The notes under the pieces were generated by a model that did no database searches, was not told the DNA's origin, and saw only the letters and a program-made list of their open reading frames with translations. A stretch of DNA of 64,000 nucleotides. Origin: Cytophaga aurantiaca DSM 3654 (GTDB lineage: Bacteria; Bacteroidota; Bacteroidia; Cytophagales; Cytophagaceae). Position numbers and translations under genes: made by a program. Location: positions 124,001 through 188,000 of the forward strand of contig NZ_KB903643.1 of NCBI RefSeq assembly GCF_000379725.1, written 5' to 3'. Below, piece by piece: positions 42,758 to 51,203 of this stretch (positions are counted from its first letter, which is position 1; each line of letters begins with the position of its first letter).

Positions 42758-43753
42758 ATGTCAAAATCATTTTTATCTAAAATCGGCAAACGAATCATTC
42801 AAATCATCGTTGTGAATGTTATTCTTTATTTCATCGTTTGTTTCGTTCTTGTTTATTGGCCTGCGCCAGAGAAAAAAGAAATTAAAAATTACGATTTCAG
42901 TTCAATTGATACATCCGCACAAGAAACCGGAACAGCTGAAGAACATTGGATCAGCATGCGGGATGGTAAAAAACTATTTATGCGATTGTATCCCGGAAGC
43001 AGCAAGGAAGTTATGATTCTGATTCACGGATCAGGGACGGAAAGCCGGTATTTAAAAGAGTTAGCGCAGAACTTAGCTGATTCTCAAATGATCACTGTTA
43101 TTACGCCCGATTTGCGCGGACACGGCGCGAGTGAAGGACAAAGAGGTGATATCGATTACATTGGTCAACTCGAAGATGATATTGAAGACATCATTGCTTA
43201 CAGCAAAGAAAAACTAGGTGCAGAAAAAATTATATTAGCCGGACATTCTTCCGGTGGAGGTTTTGTTTTGAGATTTATTGGCAATTCGACAAATACAAAA
43301 ATAGATAGAGCTATTCTGCTCGCTCCCTATCTGGGTTACAAAGCACCTACCGTTAAAGCCAACAGCGGCAATTGGGTAACAGTTGCTGTGAAACGATGGG
43401 TTGGGATATCGATGCTGAATCGTATTGGAATAAAAACATGTGATGCGTTACCGGTTTTATTTTTTAATCTTCCGAAGGCTTACAGCGACAGCCTGCAGGT
43501 ATCGTCGTATTCCTATCGTATGGCAGTAAATTTGGCACCGGAAGATTATAAGAAAGATATCGAGCAAATAACGATTCCCTGTTTGGTATTGGTAGGTGGA
43601 AAAGATGAAAGCTTTTATCCGGATCAATTTAAGGTAGTGTTTGAACCAGCGAAGAATTTTGTCAAAACGGATGTTTTATCGGATGTGAACCATCTGAATA
43701 TTGTAAAACAAACAGAAACCATGGATCAAATCCGAAGATGGTTAATAAAATGA
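42758..43753 (+). CDS. Membrane-anchored alpha/beta hydrolase (serine lipase/esterase type)
   Basis: 331 residues from the ATG at 42758. A single N-terminal helix (residues about 13-33, IQIIVVNVILYFIVCFVLV) anchors it. The catalytic domain has the oxyanion loop LIHGSGTESRY, the RGHG turn, nucleophile S154 in AGHSSGG, the acid in VLVGGKDESFYP and the histidine in DVNHLNIV. It matches the hydrolase_4/lysophospholipase-like group. The domain probably faces the periplasm. Substrate not known. The upstream in-frame extension to 42677 lacks a good signal and was not used. Confidence 0.88.
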   Translation: MSKSFLSKIGKRIIQIIVVNVILYFIVCFVLVYWPAPEKKEIKNYDFSSIDTSAQETGTAEEHWISMRDGKKLFMRLYPGSSKEVMILIHGSGTESRYLKELAQNLADSQMITVITPDLRGHGASEGQRGDIDYIGQLEDDIEDIIAYSKEKLGAEKIILAGHSSGGGFVLRFIGNSTNTKIDRAILLAPYLGYKAPTVKANSGNWVTVAVKRWVGISMLNRIGIKTCDALPVLFFNLPKAYSDSLQVSSYSYRMAVNLAPEDYKKDIEQITIPCLVLVGGKDESFYPDQFKVVFEPAKNFVKTDVLSDVNHLNIVKQTETMDQIRRWLIK

Positions 43754-43925
43754 ATTATTGTTTTTTATTGATATTTTTAAATTCGAACATAGTCAACAAT
43801 ATAGAACTATGAGAAAGATTGGTGCAATCATTCTTTATTATACACGTGCGTAAATAAAAACTGATCGGGAAAATTTCGTAAACTCCTAACAATCGGGAAT
43901 GTTTGCTGTTACCTAAAAAACACAT

Positions 43926-44840
43926 ATGAAATACATATTCAACTTTGTTTTTGTTTCAACACTCTTTATCTGGAATAGTAGTCAAGCCTATTCTCAGGAT
44001 AACGAAAATATAACGTGTATAAGGGAACATAAAATTAAGGCCAGAAAAAGTTATTATCTGTCAGGTTCTGCAGATTCTATTACTGCATTATATGTTTTAA
44101 CCTATATGGAAGAATACGATCAGCAAGGCAGACAAATACGTTGGAGACAATATGAATATGCTGATTCCAATAAATACTCAGATCGGAATTTTACATATAA
44201 AATTTCTGGCAGAAAGGGAGCGCACAAAAGATTATTAGATTCCGTGGGTATAGACAAGAATGGTTTTGTAAACTACAGGGTATTGCATAAACTTTATTCA
44301 GAAATAGAACTGGAAGCATCACTAAAAACTGAAATAGCTGACAAAAGCCAACCTATAAAAGTTTGTTTTCCGAATAATAATAAGTTTCAGGTATATATGG
44401 TATTTTTTTACAACGATAAAAATAACATCACAGAAAAAAGATTTTGTTTTGATAATGACTCAATCTTTGAGGCAACCTTCTATTCGTATTATGATGATGG
44501 AGCGATAAAGGAAATTAAAAAAATAAAAGGCACGAATACAATCGAGGAAATAAAACTATTCAGCAGCACTGGACTTTTGCTGGAAGAAATTCATTATAGC
44601 GAAGAAGCTGAAAACGAGATCAGCTATAAAACAGTATATTCCTATAACAGCGCAGGATATGAAATTGAAAACATAACCTCTACAATGGTCATAGGTATGT
44701 TAAGGCCTTCCAGAAGAGAGACCTCTGAATATGATGGATGTTTAAAATCAAAAACCATTATTTATTCCATAGATTCATTTTCCGGTCAGGAAGACAATTA
44801 TACGATTGTGAAATACAGATACGAATATTTTAGTAAATGA
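43926..44840 (+). CDS. Exported protein of unknown function
   Basis: 304 residues with a signal peptide (MKYIFNFVFVSTLFIWNSSQ, cut near AYSQ). Its middle and C-terminal parts contain short strand repeats of the YD/RHS-like or DUF4595-like kind (EEYDQQGRQIRWRQYEYAD; FYSYYDDGAIKEIKKIKG; TVYSYNSAGYEIENITS). Such sheets occur in surface proteins of Bacteroidetes. No catalytic residues suggested. It is separated by 172 bp of AT-rich sequence from the hydrolase gene. Confidence 0.72.
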   Translation: MKYIFNFVFVSTLFIWNSSQAYSQDNENITCIREHKIKARKSYYLSGSADSITALYVLTYMEEYDQQGRQIRWRQYEYADSNKYSDRNFTYKISGRKGAHKRLLDSVGIDKNGFVNYRVLHKLYSEIELEASLKTEIADKSQPIKVCFPNNNKFQVYMVFFYNDKNNITEKRFCFDNDSIFEATFYSYYDDGAIKEIKKIKGTNTIEEIKLFSSTGLLLEEIHYSEEAENEISYKTVYSYNSAGYEIENITSTMVIGMLRPSRRETSEYDGCLKSKTIIYSIDSFSGQEDNYTIVKYRYEYFSK

Positions 44841-44879
44841 ATCTAATCAATGGAATGTTATTAATACATAGATACAGTT

Positions 44880-45335
44880 ATGGAGAAAAATAAATTACTA
44901 CGCATGGACAACGTCAGCATCGTTGTGGAATCTCTCGATGATGCAATTACTTTTTTCTTGGAGATTGGGTTAAAGCTTGAAGGGCGTGCTGTGATCGAAG
45001 GAGAATGGTCCGGGCGGGTTACAGGAGTGCACGGACAACGTGTTGAGATCGCGATGATGGTTACACCGGATGGACATAGTAGAATCGAACTTTCTAAGTT
45101 TCTGACACCACCTGTAGTTTCAGATCATCGCAATGCACCTGTAAATGCGCTTGGGTATTTGCGCGTCATGTTCACGGTTGCTGACATTGACGAGCTGGTA
45201 GCGAGGCTTATTGAAAAACATGGAGCTCAACTTGTAGGTGAAGTAGTTCAGTACGAAAACTCCTATAAGCTTTGTTACATACGCGGCACCGAAGGGCTTC
45301 TGATCGGACTTGCAGAAGAACTTGGTAAAAAATAA
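44880..45335 (+). CDS. VOC family protein (glyoxalase/bleomycin-resistance fold)
   Basis: 151 residues in the paired beta-alpha-beta-beta-beta pattern of the vicinal oxygen chelate family: MDNVSIVVESLDDAITFFLE starts the first module, and LGYLRVMFTVADIDELVARL the second. RIELSKFLTP and LIGLAEELG carry the closing strands, with Glu residues at the usual metal positions. Likely a small metal-dependent lyase, dioxygenase or antibiotic-binding protein. It is 9 bp upstream of an AraC-type regulator on the same strand, a common pairing. Confidence 0.88.
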   Translation: MEKNKLLRMDNVSIVVESLDDAITFFLEIGLKLEGRAVIEGEWSGRVTGVHGQRVEIAMMVTPDGHSRIELSKFLTPPVVSDHRNAPVNALGYLRVMFTVADIDELVARLIEKHGAQLVGEVVQYENSYKLCYIRGTEGLLIGLAEELGKK

Positions 45336-45344
45336 GCGGTATCT

Positions 45345-46172
45345 ATGAATATGCGACTGCAACATATTGAGCCACATCCTATGCTTAAAGCGTACATAGA
45401 AAAAATGTGGCTTTTTGAAAGCAGCGGAAAAATGCCTGTTGAAGATTTGAAATTGGTAGTACCTAATGGCAACATCAAATTATCTGTAGCGTTCCGGAAC
45501 GGCATTGTTGCTGCAGTCAACGGACGACCATTTATTTCCAAAGAACAGAATATCAGTCTGACCGGATTGGTTGATGTTCCGGTAATATTAGATGCAGAGG
45601 ACAATGTTGCCACAGGAACAATTGTAGTTGAATTTAATCCGCAAGGTGCGTATCGTTTTTTTCGTTTATCCCTTAACGATATTAAAAATCAAATTCATTC
45701 CCTTACAGATATTTTGGGAACGGTTGCTAAACAATTAGAAGAACAGATTTCCAATAGCGAGCGTGTAGAAGCTAAGGTTGCTTTGCTGCAACAATTCTTG
45801 CTCAAACAATTTGCGCTGCAGTCAGAAGATGCTGTTTTTGAATATTGCGTAGCCCAGATCACGGCATCCAAAGGTAGAATGACTATTCAGGAATTGGAGA
45901 AGAAAACAGGATACAGCAGCCGATGGTTAAATATGAAATTTAAAGAGAAGCTTGGTGTCAGTCCGAAGAATTTATCAACCATTATCCGTTTCAATCAATA
46001 TTATAATGCTGTTGCGAACAATAGTGAAATGGATTTTATGCAGAATGCCTTCTACGATTACTATTACGATCAGTCGCATTTTTTGAAAGAATTCAAACGC
46101 TTTACCGGAATTTCTCATGCGGGTTTTCAATACACTACCAACGATTTTGGAAAACTATTTTATAAAGAATAG
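45345..46172 (+). CDS. AraC family transcriptional regulator
   Basis: 275 residues. The N-terminal part (LQHIEPHPMLKAYIEKMWLF; KLVVPNGNIKLSVAFRNG) is the DUF6597-like sensing domain found on many Bacteroidetes AraC proteins. The C-terminal HTH pair is seen as MTIQELEKKTGYSSRWLNMKF and NAFYDYYYDQSHFLKEFKRF followed by TGISHAGFQ. It probably regulates the neighbouring VOC and SRPBCC genes. Directly downstream of the VOC gene. Confidence 0.88.
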   Translation: MNMRLQHIEPHPMLKAYIEKMWLFESSGKMPVEDLKLVVPNGNIKLSVAFRNGIVAAVNGRPFISKEQNISLTGLVDVPVILDAEDNVATGTIVVEFNPQGAYRFFRLSLNDIKNQIHSLTDILGTVAKQLEEQISNSERVEAKVALLQQFLLKQFALQSEDAVFEYCVAQITASKGRMTIQELEKKTGYSSRWLNMKFKEKLGVSPKNLSTIIRFNQYYNAVANNSEMDFMQNAFYDYYYDQSHFLKEFKRFTGISHAGFQYTTNDFGKLFYKE

Positions 46173-46244
46173 TACTTCCGATTTTTACAATACAAACCGT
46201 AAAACTCTTCCGTCCTTTACAGAATAATTTAAAAAGACAAAAAC

Positions 46245-47171
46245 ATGGAAAAGGAAAATTATACAGCAACGATTGACGTTGCTCAATCAGCAAAAGAAGT
46301 TTTTAATGCAATCTGTAATGTTACACACTGGTGGAGCAAGGATTTTCAAGGTAATAGTAATAAACAGGATGATGAATTTGTCATTAACCATCCCGGTCAG
46401 CATTATTCAAAACAGAAATTGGTTGAAGTTATTCCCGATAAAAAAATCGTCTGGCTCATTACAGAAAGTGAACTTAATTGGCTCAAAGGAAATACGGAAG
46501 AATGGACAAATACCCGAATGATTTTTGAAATAGATTCATCAGATAATAAAACTACGCTTCATTTTACTCACGACGGACTGATACCTGAAAAAGAATGCTA
46601 TGCCATGTGTGCGAAAGGCTGGGATATTGTTATAAAGGATTGGCTACTTCACCGGATCACTTTTGGTGAGCCTTCAGATGGAATGTCTAAAGCTGCAGAA
46701 ATCCGAAATAAAAGTCTGGAAAATAATGCTAAAAATTATCACAGAACAATTGCCGTGAATGCTTCTCCGCAAGATGCAATGAAAAAGATCTGTCAGATTG
46801 ATCGCTGGTGGAAGCACGATGTTGCAGGTAGTACCGAAAAAATCAATGACACGTTTTGCGTTCCTTTCGGAGATCTTAATGGAGAGAATTCTTTTGTAGA
46901 TTTTGTTGTCAGCGAATTTGTTGCAGACAAAAAAATAGTATGGAAAGTTACCGATTGTAATTTGCCCTGGTTCAAAGACAAAAAAGAATGGAACAATACC
47001 GAAGTTGTTTTTGAAATCGCATCAGAAAAAGATAAAACAAAAATTGATTTCACACATATTGGATTGGTTCCCGGAATTGAATGTTACGATGCTTGCGAAA
47101 AGGGTTGGGATGGACATGTTACAAAAAGTTTGTTGAGCTTCATGAATGAAGGAATGGGAAATCCGCAATGA
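46245..47171 (+). CDS. Tandem-duplicated SRPBCC (AHSA1-like) protein
   Basis: 308 residues made of two copies of a 150-residue SRPBCC/START-like domain. Copy 1 begins YTATIDVAQSAKEVFNAICN and has HWWSKDF and TTLHFTHDGLIPEKECYAMC. Copy 2 begins YHRTIAVNASPQDAMKKICQ and has RWWKHDV and TKIDFTHIGLVPGIECYDAC. The repeats are clearly homologous but diverged. The fold makes a hydrophobic ligand cavity; AHSA1-type members bind small molecules or partner proteins. Cytoplasmic. Fusion of two copies in one chain is unusual but not unique. Confidence 0.85.
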   Translation: MEKENYTATIDVAQSAKEVFNAICNVTHWWSKDFQGNSNKQDDEFVINHPGQHYSKQKLVEVIPDKKIVWLITESELNWLKGNTEEWTNTRMIFEIDSSDNKTTLHFTHDGLIPEKECYAMCAKGWDIVIKDWLLHRITFGEPSDGMSKAAEIRNKSLENNAKNYHRTIAVNASPQDAMKKICQIDRWWKHDVAGSTEKINDTFCVPFGDLNGENSFVDFVVSEFVADKKIVWKVTDCNLPWFKDKKEWNNTEVVFEIASEKDKTKIDFTHIGLVPGIECYDACEKGWDGHVTKSLLSFMNEGMGNPQ

Positions 47172-47275
47172 TCCGCACTGCAAATATTTCCGCATTCTGC
47201 CACCTGTATTGTCGCATTCGCACCCTACAGGTATGGTATTTTTAACGACCTTTGTATCGAAACAACAACACAGCT

Positions 47276-47872
47276 ATGAGAAAAATAATTGTTATCTCCA
47301 TGATTACCATAGATGGTGTGATGCAGGCGCCGGGCGGACCGGAGGAAGATTCATCCGGCGATTTTAAATACGGAGGCTGGGTGGCACCGTTTGACGGCGA
47401 TGAAACATATGGCAAGGCGATGCAGATAAACATGCAGCCTGCTGATATTTTATTAGGCAGAAAAACATTTGATATATTTGAATCCTACTGGCCCGCGCAT
47501 GCAGATGGCTGGCCGGGCATCAATGAGGTTACGAAATATGTATTGTCTGCTACGCGTAAAACATCCGACTGGAAGAACACGGTGTTTCTCCAAAACGTGG
47601 AAGATATTAAAAAGCACAAAAACACGGAAGGTATGGATATTGTCGTCTGGGGAAGTGCCAGGCTTGTACAGCTCCTGCTGCAGCATGACCTTGTAGACGA
47701 ACTCAGACTTATCATTCATCCTCTGACGCTGGGTAAAGGAAAGAAACTGTTTACAGACAGCGCCAGTGCTGCAGGCTTTGTGCTGACACAAAGTACCGTC
47801 ACATCTTACGGTGTGATCCTTGTGAATTACAAACGCGGAGGAGAAGTCAAGACCGGTACGGTTGGGGAATAA
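47276..47872 (+). CDS. Dihydrofolate reductase-like (RibD C-terminal domain) protein
   Basis: 198 residues from the ATG at 47276; the upstream extension to 47252 reads non-family sequence. The fold is that of the RibD C-terminal reductase: MRKIIVISMITIDGVMQAPGG at the start, DILLGRKTFDIFESYWP, the nucleotide-binding DIVVWGSARLVQLLLQH, and LVDELRLIIHPLTLGKGKKL. Expected to bind NADPH and reduce a small substrate; the stand-alone form is often called a dihydrofolate reductase family protein. Part of the small-enzyme cluster. Confidence 0.9.
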   Translation: MRKIIVISMITIDGVMQAPGGPEEDSSGDFKYGGWVAPFDGDETYGKAMQINMQPADILLGRKTFDIFESYWPAHADGWPGINEVTKYVLSATRKTSDWKNTVFLQNVEDIKKHKNTEGMDIVVWGSARLVQLLLQHDLVDELRLIIHPLTLGKGKKLFTDSASAAGFVLTQSTVTSYGVILVNYKRGGEVKTGTVGE

Positions 47873-47926
47873 TGAGCATACTCTTTACATGTATTATAAA
47901 ATAATTTAACTAAAAAAATAAAAACC

Positions 47927-48358
47927 ATGGCACGTATCGATCCACACATCAACTTTAACGGCAATGCCGAAGAAGCATTTACATTTTACAAATCCGTATT
48001 TGGCGGCGAGTTTACAAGCCTTGTACGCATGAAAGATATATCCACTGCGGAGCATCCGGTAGCAGAAGAAGATATAGACAAGATCATGCACATTGCTTTG
48101 TCTATTGGGCCAAACCTGTTAATGGGCAATGATGTTCCGTCGTTTTTGGGAAAAACAAATGAAAATGAAAACAGGTCCAAGATCTCTGTGTTTGCAGAAA
48201 GCAAGCAAGAAGCCGACAAGATCTTTAACGGACTTTCAGCAGGCGGAAGCGTTGAATATCCGATTGGTGATAGTCCGTGGGGCTCGTATTTCGGGATGTT
48301 CCGTGATAAGTACGGAATTGAATGGATGGTAGATTTTAATCCCGCAGCGAAGGGTTGA
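47927..48358 (+). CDS. PhnB-like VOC protein
   Basis: 143 residues of the PhnB/3-demethylubiquinone methyltransferase-like branch of the VOC superfamily: INFNGNAEEAFTFYKSVFGG, then MHIALSIGPNLLMGNDVPSF, then YPIGDSPWGSYFGMFRDKYG IEWM region near the end. Members bind or modify small ligands; catalysis is not demonstrated for most. 54 bp after the RibD-like gene on the same strand, so likely one unit. It is followed at once by a MITE-like element. Confidence 0.9.
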   Translation: MARIDPHINFNGNAEEAFTFYKSVFGGEFTSLVRMKDISTAEHPVAEEDIDKIMHIALSIGPNLLMGNDVPSFLGKTNENENRSKISVFAESKQEADKIFNGLSAGGSVEYPIGDSPWGSYFGMFRDKYGIEWMVDFNPAAKG

Positions 48359-48363
48359 TAAGT

Positions 48364-48544
48364 ATATAAAAGCCCCATCGGGCGACATATCTGTAGCAAA
48401 TATTATTTAATCTAAATATAAAACGTACGGAGCTCCGATTAGGAGCGACTAGCAGAAACATTATGAAACGCCTTTGGCGTTGTGCGTGTTTATTTATTGG
48501 GTTAAATATTCTACAGATATGTCGCCCCGATGGGGCTTTTATAT
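48364..48544. mobile_element. MITE-like element with long terminal inverted repeats
   Basis: The left end TATAAAAGCCCCATCGGGCG continues with ACATATCTGTAG, and the right end carries CTACAGATATGTCG and CCCCGATGGGGCTTTTAT. Arms of about 43 bp match with a few differences and one gap. The 90-bp centre has two small hairpins (GCTCCgattaGGAGC and ACGCCtttGGCGT) and no ORF. Size and structure fit a non-autonomous element or a paired REP. Confidence 0.85.
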
Positions 48545-48642
48545 GGTTGATTAAAAAACATATGAATCTGACGACTGTCGCTTTCATTCTATCCCAACAA
48601 ATCCAATCACCGTATTTTTGTTGAAACTAAAACATACCACAC

Positions 48643-49050
48643 ATGAATAAGACATTACTTAAAAGCATCGGAGCAATTCTTTCAGGATTTTTATTGGGAG
48701 CGATCCTTTCTATCGGAACAGATTTCCTGATGGAACGGTCCGGTATGATGTCACAGGAACATTTCAAAGAATCTCCGTTATACATCATTCTGCTGGTGAT
48801 CGCGTATCGCTTTGTTTTCAATGTGACAGGCTGCTACCTTACCGCGCGCCTGGCACCGAATAAGCCTATGAAACACGTGATCATCATCGGGATTATTGGT
48901 ACGGTGCTGAGTATACTGGGTGCAATTGCCATGTGGGAATACGCCATTCCACTTTATAATATCAGCATCATTCTTATATCGCTGCCAAGTGCATGGCTTG
49001 GCGGGAAGTTGTTTTTGAAGACGCAAAAGAATGGGGAAGTAAATGGTTAA
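48643..49050 (+). CDS. Four-TM membrane protein of unknown function
   Basis: 135 residues with four hydrophobic helices: LKSIGAILSGFLLGAILSIG, PLYIILLVIAYRFVFNVTGC, VIIIGIIGTVLSILGAIAMW and YNISIILISLPSAWLGGKLF. ARLAPNKPMKH links helices two and three. Similar small membrane proteins are common in Bacteroidetes near AraC or SRPBCC genes, but the function is unknown. It is the first gene after the MITE-like element and is followed by two hairpins. Confidence 0.8.
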   Translation: MNKTLLKSIGAILSGFLLGAILSIGTDFLMERSGMMSQEHFKESPLYIILLVIAYRFVFNVTGCYLTARLAPNKPMKHVIIIGIIGTVLSILGAIAMWEYAIPLYNISIILISLPSAWLGGKLFLKTQKNGEVNG

Positions 49051-49062
49051 ACTATTTGCACA

Positions 49063-49094
49063 GTCGTCAGACCACTTTTTTGTGGTCCGACGAC
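49063..49094. repeat. TCGTCaGACCAC hairpin repeat, copy 2
   Basis: GTCGTCaGACCAC and GTGGTCcGACGAC pair around a T6 loop. Flanks TTTGCACA before and TTGTTTGAG after are shared with copy 3 at 50894-50925, so about 48 bp are conserved between copies 2 and 3. Confidence 0.85.
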
Positions 49095-49119
49095 TTGTTT
49101 GAGTAAGCTCTACTAAAAA

Positions 49120-49163
49120 AAACAAAAAGCGCTTTACATGGAAATGTAAAGCGCTTTTTGTTT
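49120..49163 (+). terminator. Perfect 20-bp stem hairpin with T run
   Basis: AAACAAAAAGCGCTTTACAT (49120-49139) and its exact complement (49144-49163) around GGAA. It can terminate in both directions and resembles the imperfect hairpin at 41563-41599. Confidence 0.88.
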
Positions 49164-49209
49164 ATAGAAAGAAAAGATTGATCTTTAGGTGTCGCCCAAT
49201 TTTGAATAC

Positions 49210-50079
49210 ATGCAGGAACCAAACGAAAAACCGAAGAGCTCACAGAAGGATACATTGAAGATTCAGATGAACTCAACGGACAATCCGTATCCATCTACGG
49301 ATCTTCAGGAAAAGCTGCTTCAGCCTCGCAGGCTGAGTTCGTATTTTATTGTATTGATCGATAGCGGATCCATCACCTATAAACTGGACTTGCAAGATAT
49401 TACTGTTTCTGATGGAGACGTACTTTTTGCAATGCCCAATCAGATTTTTGTACCTCCTGTTAAGGCAGATAATCTGAAATACTTTAAAATACTCTTTGAT
49501 GAAAATACATTGGCTTTGCTGCCACAACGTTTTGCATTTTTGGTGAACCCATTAAATGCACAAACGATCACGTTAGACAATGCTGCAAGGGAAAGAGTAC
49601 GGAAAGTTTTTGAGATTCTGAATCAACTGCTTCATACAGACAAACAATCGACCGACTCAGAAATACTATTGGCTTACCTGAATTTACTTTTATCCGAATT
49701 GAATAGTGCGTATTTTAAAAATGAACCGGTTGATCTTGTAAACACGAACTTGTCAAAGTTTGTTGAGTTTAAATTAATGGTGGAAACACAACTTACAGAG
49801 CAACCATCTATACATACCATTGCCGAAAAAATGGCATTAACGACCAATAGCTTATACCGGCTGGTAAAAGAGCATTCAGGTACATCGCCAAAAGATTTTT
49901 TCACGAATCGTCTGATGCTGGAAGCTCAGCGAAAATTGCGTCATTCCAATATTTCTGTAAAAGAATTGGCCTACGAATTGGGATTTAATGATGCGGACTA
50001 TTTTTCAAGGCTGTTCAAAAAAAGTACAGGCAAAAGCGTAAGTGATTTTTTAGACAATCAGGATTTGTCGGGCAAATAA
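49210..50079 (+). CDS. AraC family transcriptional regulator
   Basis: 289 residues from the ATG at 49210; a GTG at 49189 would add seven. The N-terminal cupin-like sensing domain (LSSYFIVLIDSGSITYKLDL; VSDGDVLFAMPNQIFVPPV) is followed by a helical linker. The AraC HTH pair follows: PSIHTIAEKMALTTNSLYRL and SVKELAYELGFNDADYFSRL, closing with STGKSVSDF. It lies 47 bp upstream of an SDR gene on the same strand, which it likely controls. Confidence 0.9.
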   Translation: MQEPNEKPKSSQKDTLKIQMNSTDNPYPSTDLQEKLLQPRRLSSYFIVLIDSGSITYKLDLQDITVSDGDVLFAMPNQIFVPPVKADNLKYFKILFDENTLALLPQRFAFLVNPLNAQTITLDNAARERVRKVFEILNQLLHTDKQSTDSEILLAYLNLLLSELNSAYFKNEPVDLVNTNLSKFVEFKLMVETQLTEQPSIHTIAEKMALTTNSLYRLVKEHSGTSPKDFFTNRLMLEAQRKLRHSNISVKELAYELGFNDADYFSRLFKKSTGKSVSDFLDNQDLSGK

Positions 50080-50126
50080 ATCGATTTGTCCATCTCTTCT
50101 ATTTTTTTACGCTCTACTTTTGTTTC

Positions 50127-50885
50127 ATGAATTTAACAGAGCAAAAGATGAAGACAGCATTGGTAACAGGAGCAAATAAGAGCATTGGTTTTGAAGTAGC
50201 AAAGCAACTTGCGCAACAAGGAATGTATGTGTATCTCGGCAGTCGCACATTGGAGAACGGTATAGAAGCCGTGAACAAATTGAAAGCGGAAGGAATAACG
50301 AATGTTGAAGCCATTCAACTGGATGTAACAAATGATGCATCGGTAAAGCAAGCCCGCAGTGCAATAGGGAAAAAGACAACATCATTGGATATCCTCATCA
50401 ACAATGCAGGAATTTACGGTGGCTATCCGCAAGCTGCATTGGACGCAACAGCAGAACAATTTAAAGTAGCATTTGATGCCAATGTCTTCGGAGTGGCACG
50501 GGTTACGCAAGCATTCATTGATCTGTTGAAAAAATCTTCTGAACCCCGTATCATCAACGTAAGCTCAAGTCAGGGTTCCATTACCTTGCACAGCGATCCA
50601 TCTTACAAGTATTACGACTATAAAGGTGCTGTGTATCTTTCTTCAAAAGCAGCCTTGAATATGTACACCGTTGTATTGGCGTATGAATTGAAAGACACGT
50701 TATTTAAAGTAAATGCAGTTTGTCCCGGTTACACTAAAACAGATTTTAACGAACACCGTGGACCCGGCACGGTTGAGGAGGCCGGAAAACGAATTGTGAA
50801 ATATGCACTGATCGATAAAGATGGTCCAACAGGAAAATTTTTCAGTGAAGAAAACAATCCTGAAACAGGAGAGATTCCGTGGTAA
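50127..50885 (+). CDS. SDR family oxidoreductase
   Basis: 252 residues of the classical short-chain dehydrogenase/reductase family, carbonyl-reductase-like branch. The cofactor motif TGANKSIG is at 14-21, NNAG at 92-95, the serine in VSSSQG near 146-148, and the catalytic pair Y170 and K174 (YLSSK). SRTLENG after strand 2 suggests NADP. The PGYTKTDFN segment follows. Starting at the second ATG (50148) would give the usual short N-terminus (MKTALVTGAN). Substrate unknown. Probably activated by the AraC gene before it. Confidence 0.92.
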   Translation: MNLTEQKMKTALVTGANKSIGFEVAKQLAQQGMYVYLGSRTLENGIEAVNKLKAEGITNVEAIQLDVTNDASVKQARSAIGKKTTSLDILINNAGIYGGYPQAALDATAEQFKVAFDANVFGVARVTQAFIDLLKKSSEPRIINVSSSQGSITLHSDPSYKYYDYKGAVYLSSKAALNMYTVVLAYELKDTLFKVNAVCPGYTKTDFNEHRGPGTVEEAGKRIVKYALIDKDGPTGKFFSEENNPETGEIPW

Positions 50886-50893
50886 TTTGCACA

Positions 50894-50925
50894 GTCGTCA
50901 GGCCACTTTTTTGTGGTCCGACGAG
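50894..50925. repeat. TCGTCaGACCAC hairpin repeat, copy 3
   Basis: GTCGTCaGgCCAC and GTGGTCcGACGAG around T6, nearly identical to copy 2 with the same flanks, directly after the SDR stop codon. Confidence 0.85.
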
Positions 50926-50957
50926 TTGTTTGAGGAGCCTTCCTATTTTATTCTTTG

Positions 50958-50982
50958 AGCGTCCCGCATTTTACGGGACGCT
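50958..50982 (+). terminator. Terminator-like hairpin after the SDR gene
   Basis: AGCGTCCCG and CGGGACGCT pair around a 7-base loop, followed by TTGTCTTT. From here to 51203 the sequence becomes sharply AT-rich and should hold the promoter of the next operon; no clear TAnnTTTG box was found. Confidence 0.75.
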
Positions 50983-51203
50983 TTGTCTTTATGCGTTGTT
51001 GAAAAGATTTTAATATAAATTGGATACAGTAAACCGCTGTTTAATTTGAAATAAGCAGAAAATTTTAATAATTAATGGTTTGAAGTGTATGTGCAAACAA
51101 TTATTTTATAACTATTCCGATGTAAATATTTTTTATAGTTGGGATTTTATGGTATAATGAAAGGAAATTTTAAGAATCAGTAAAAACATTAAATTTTTTA
51201 ACT

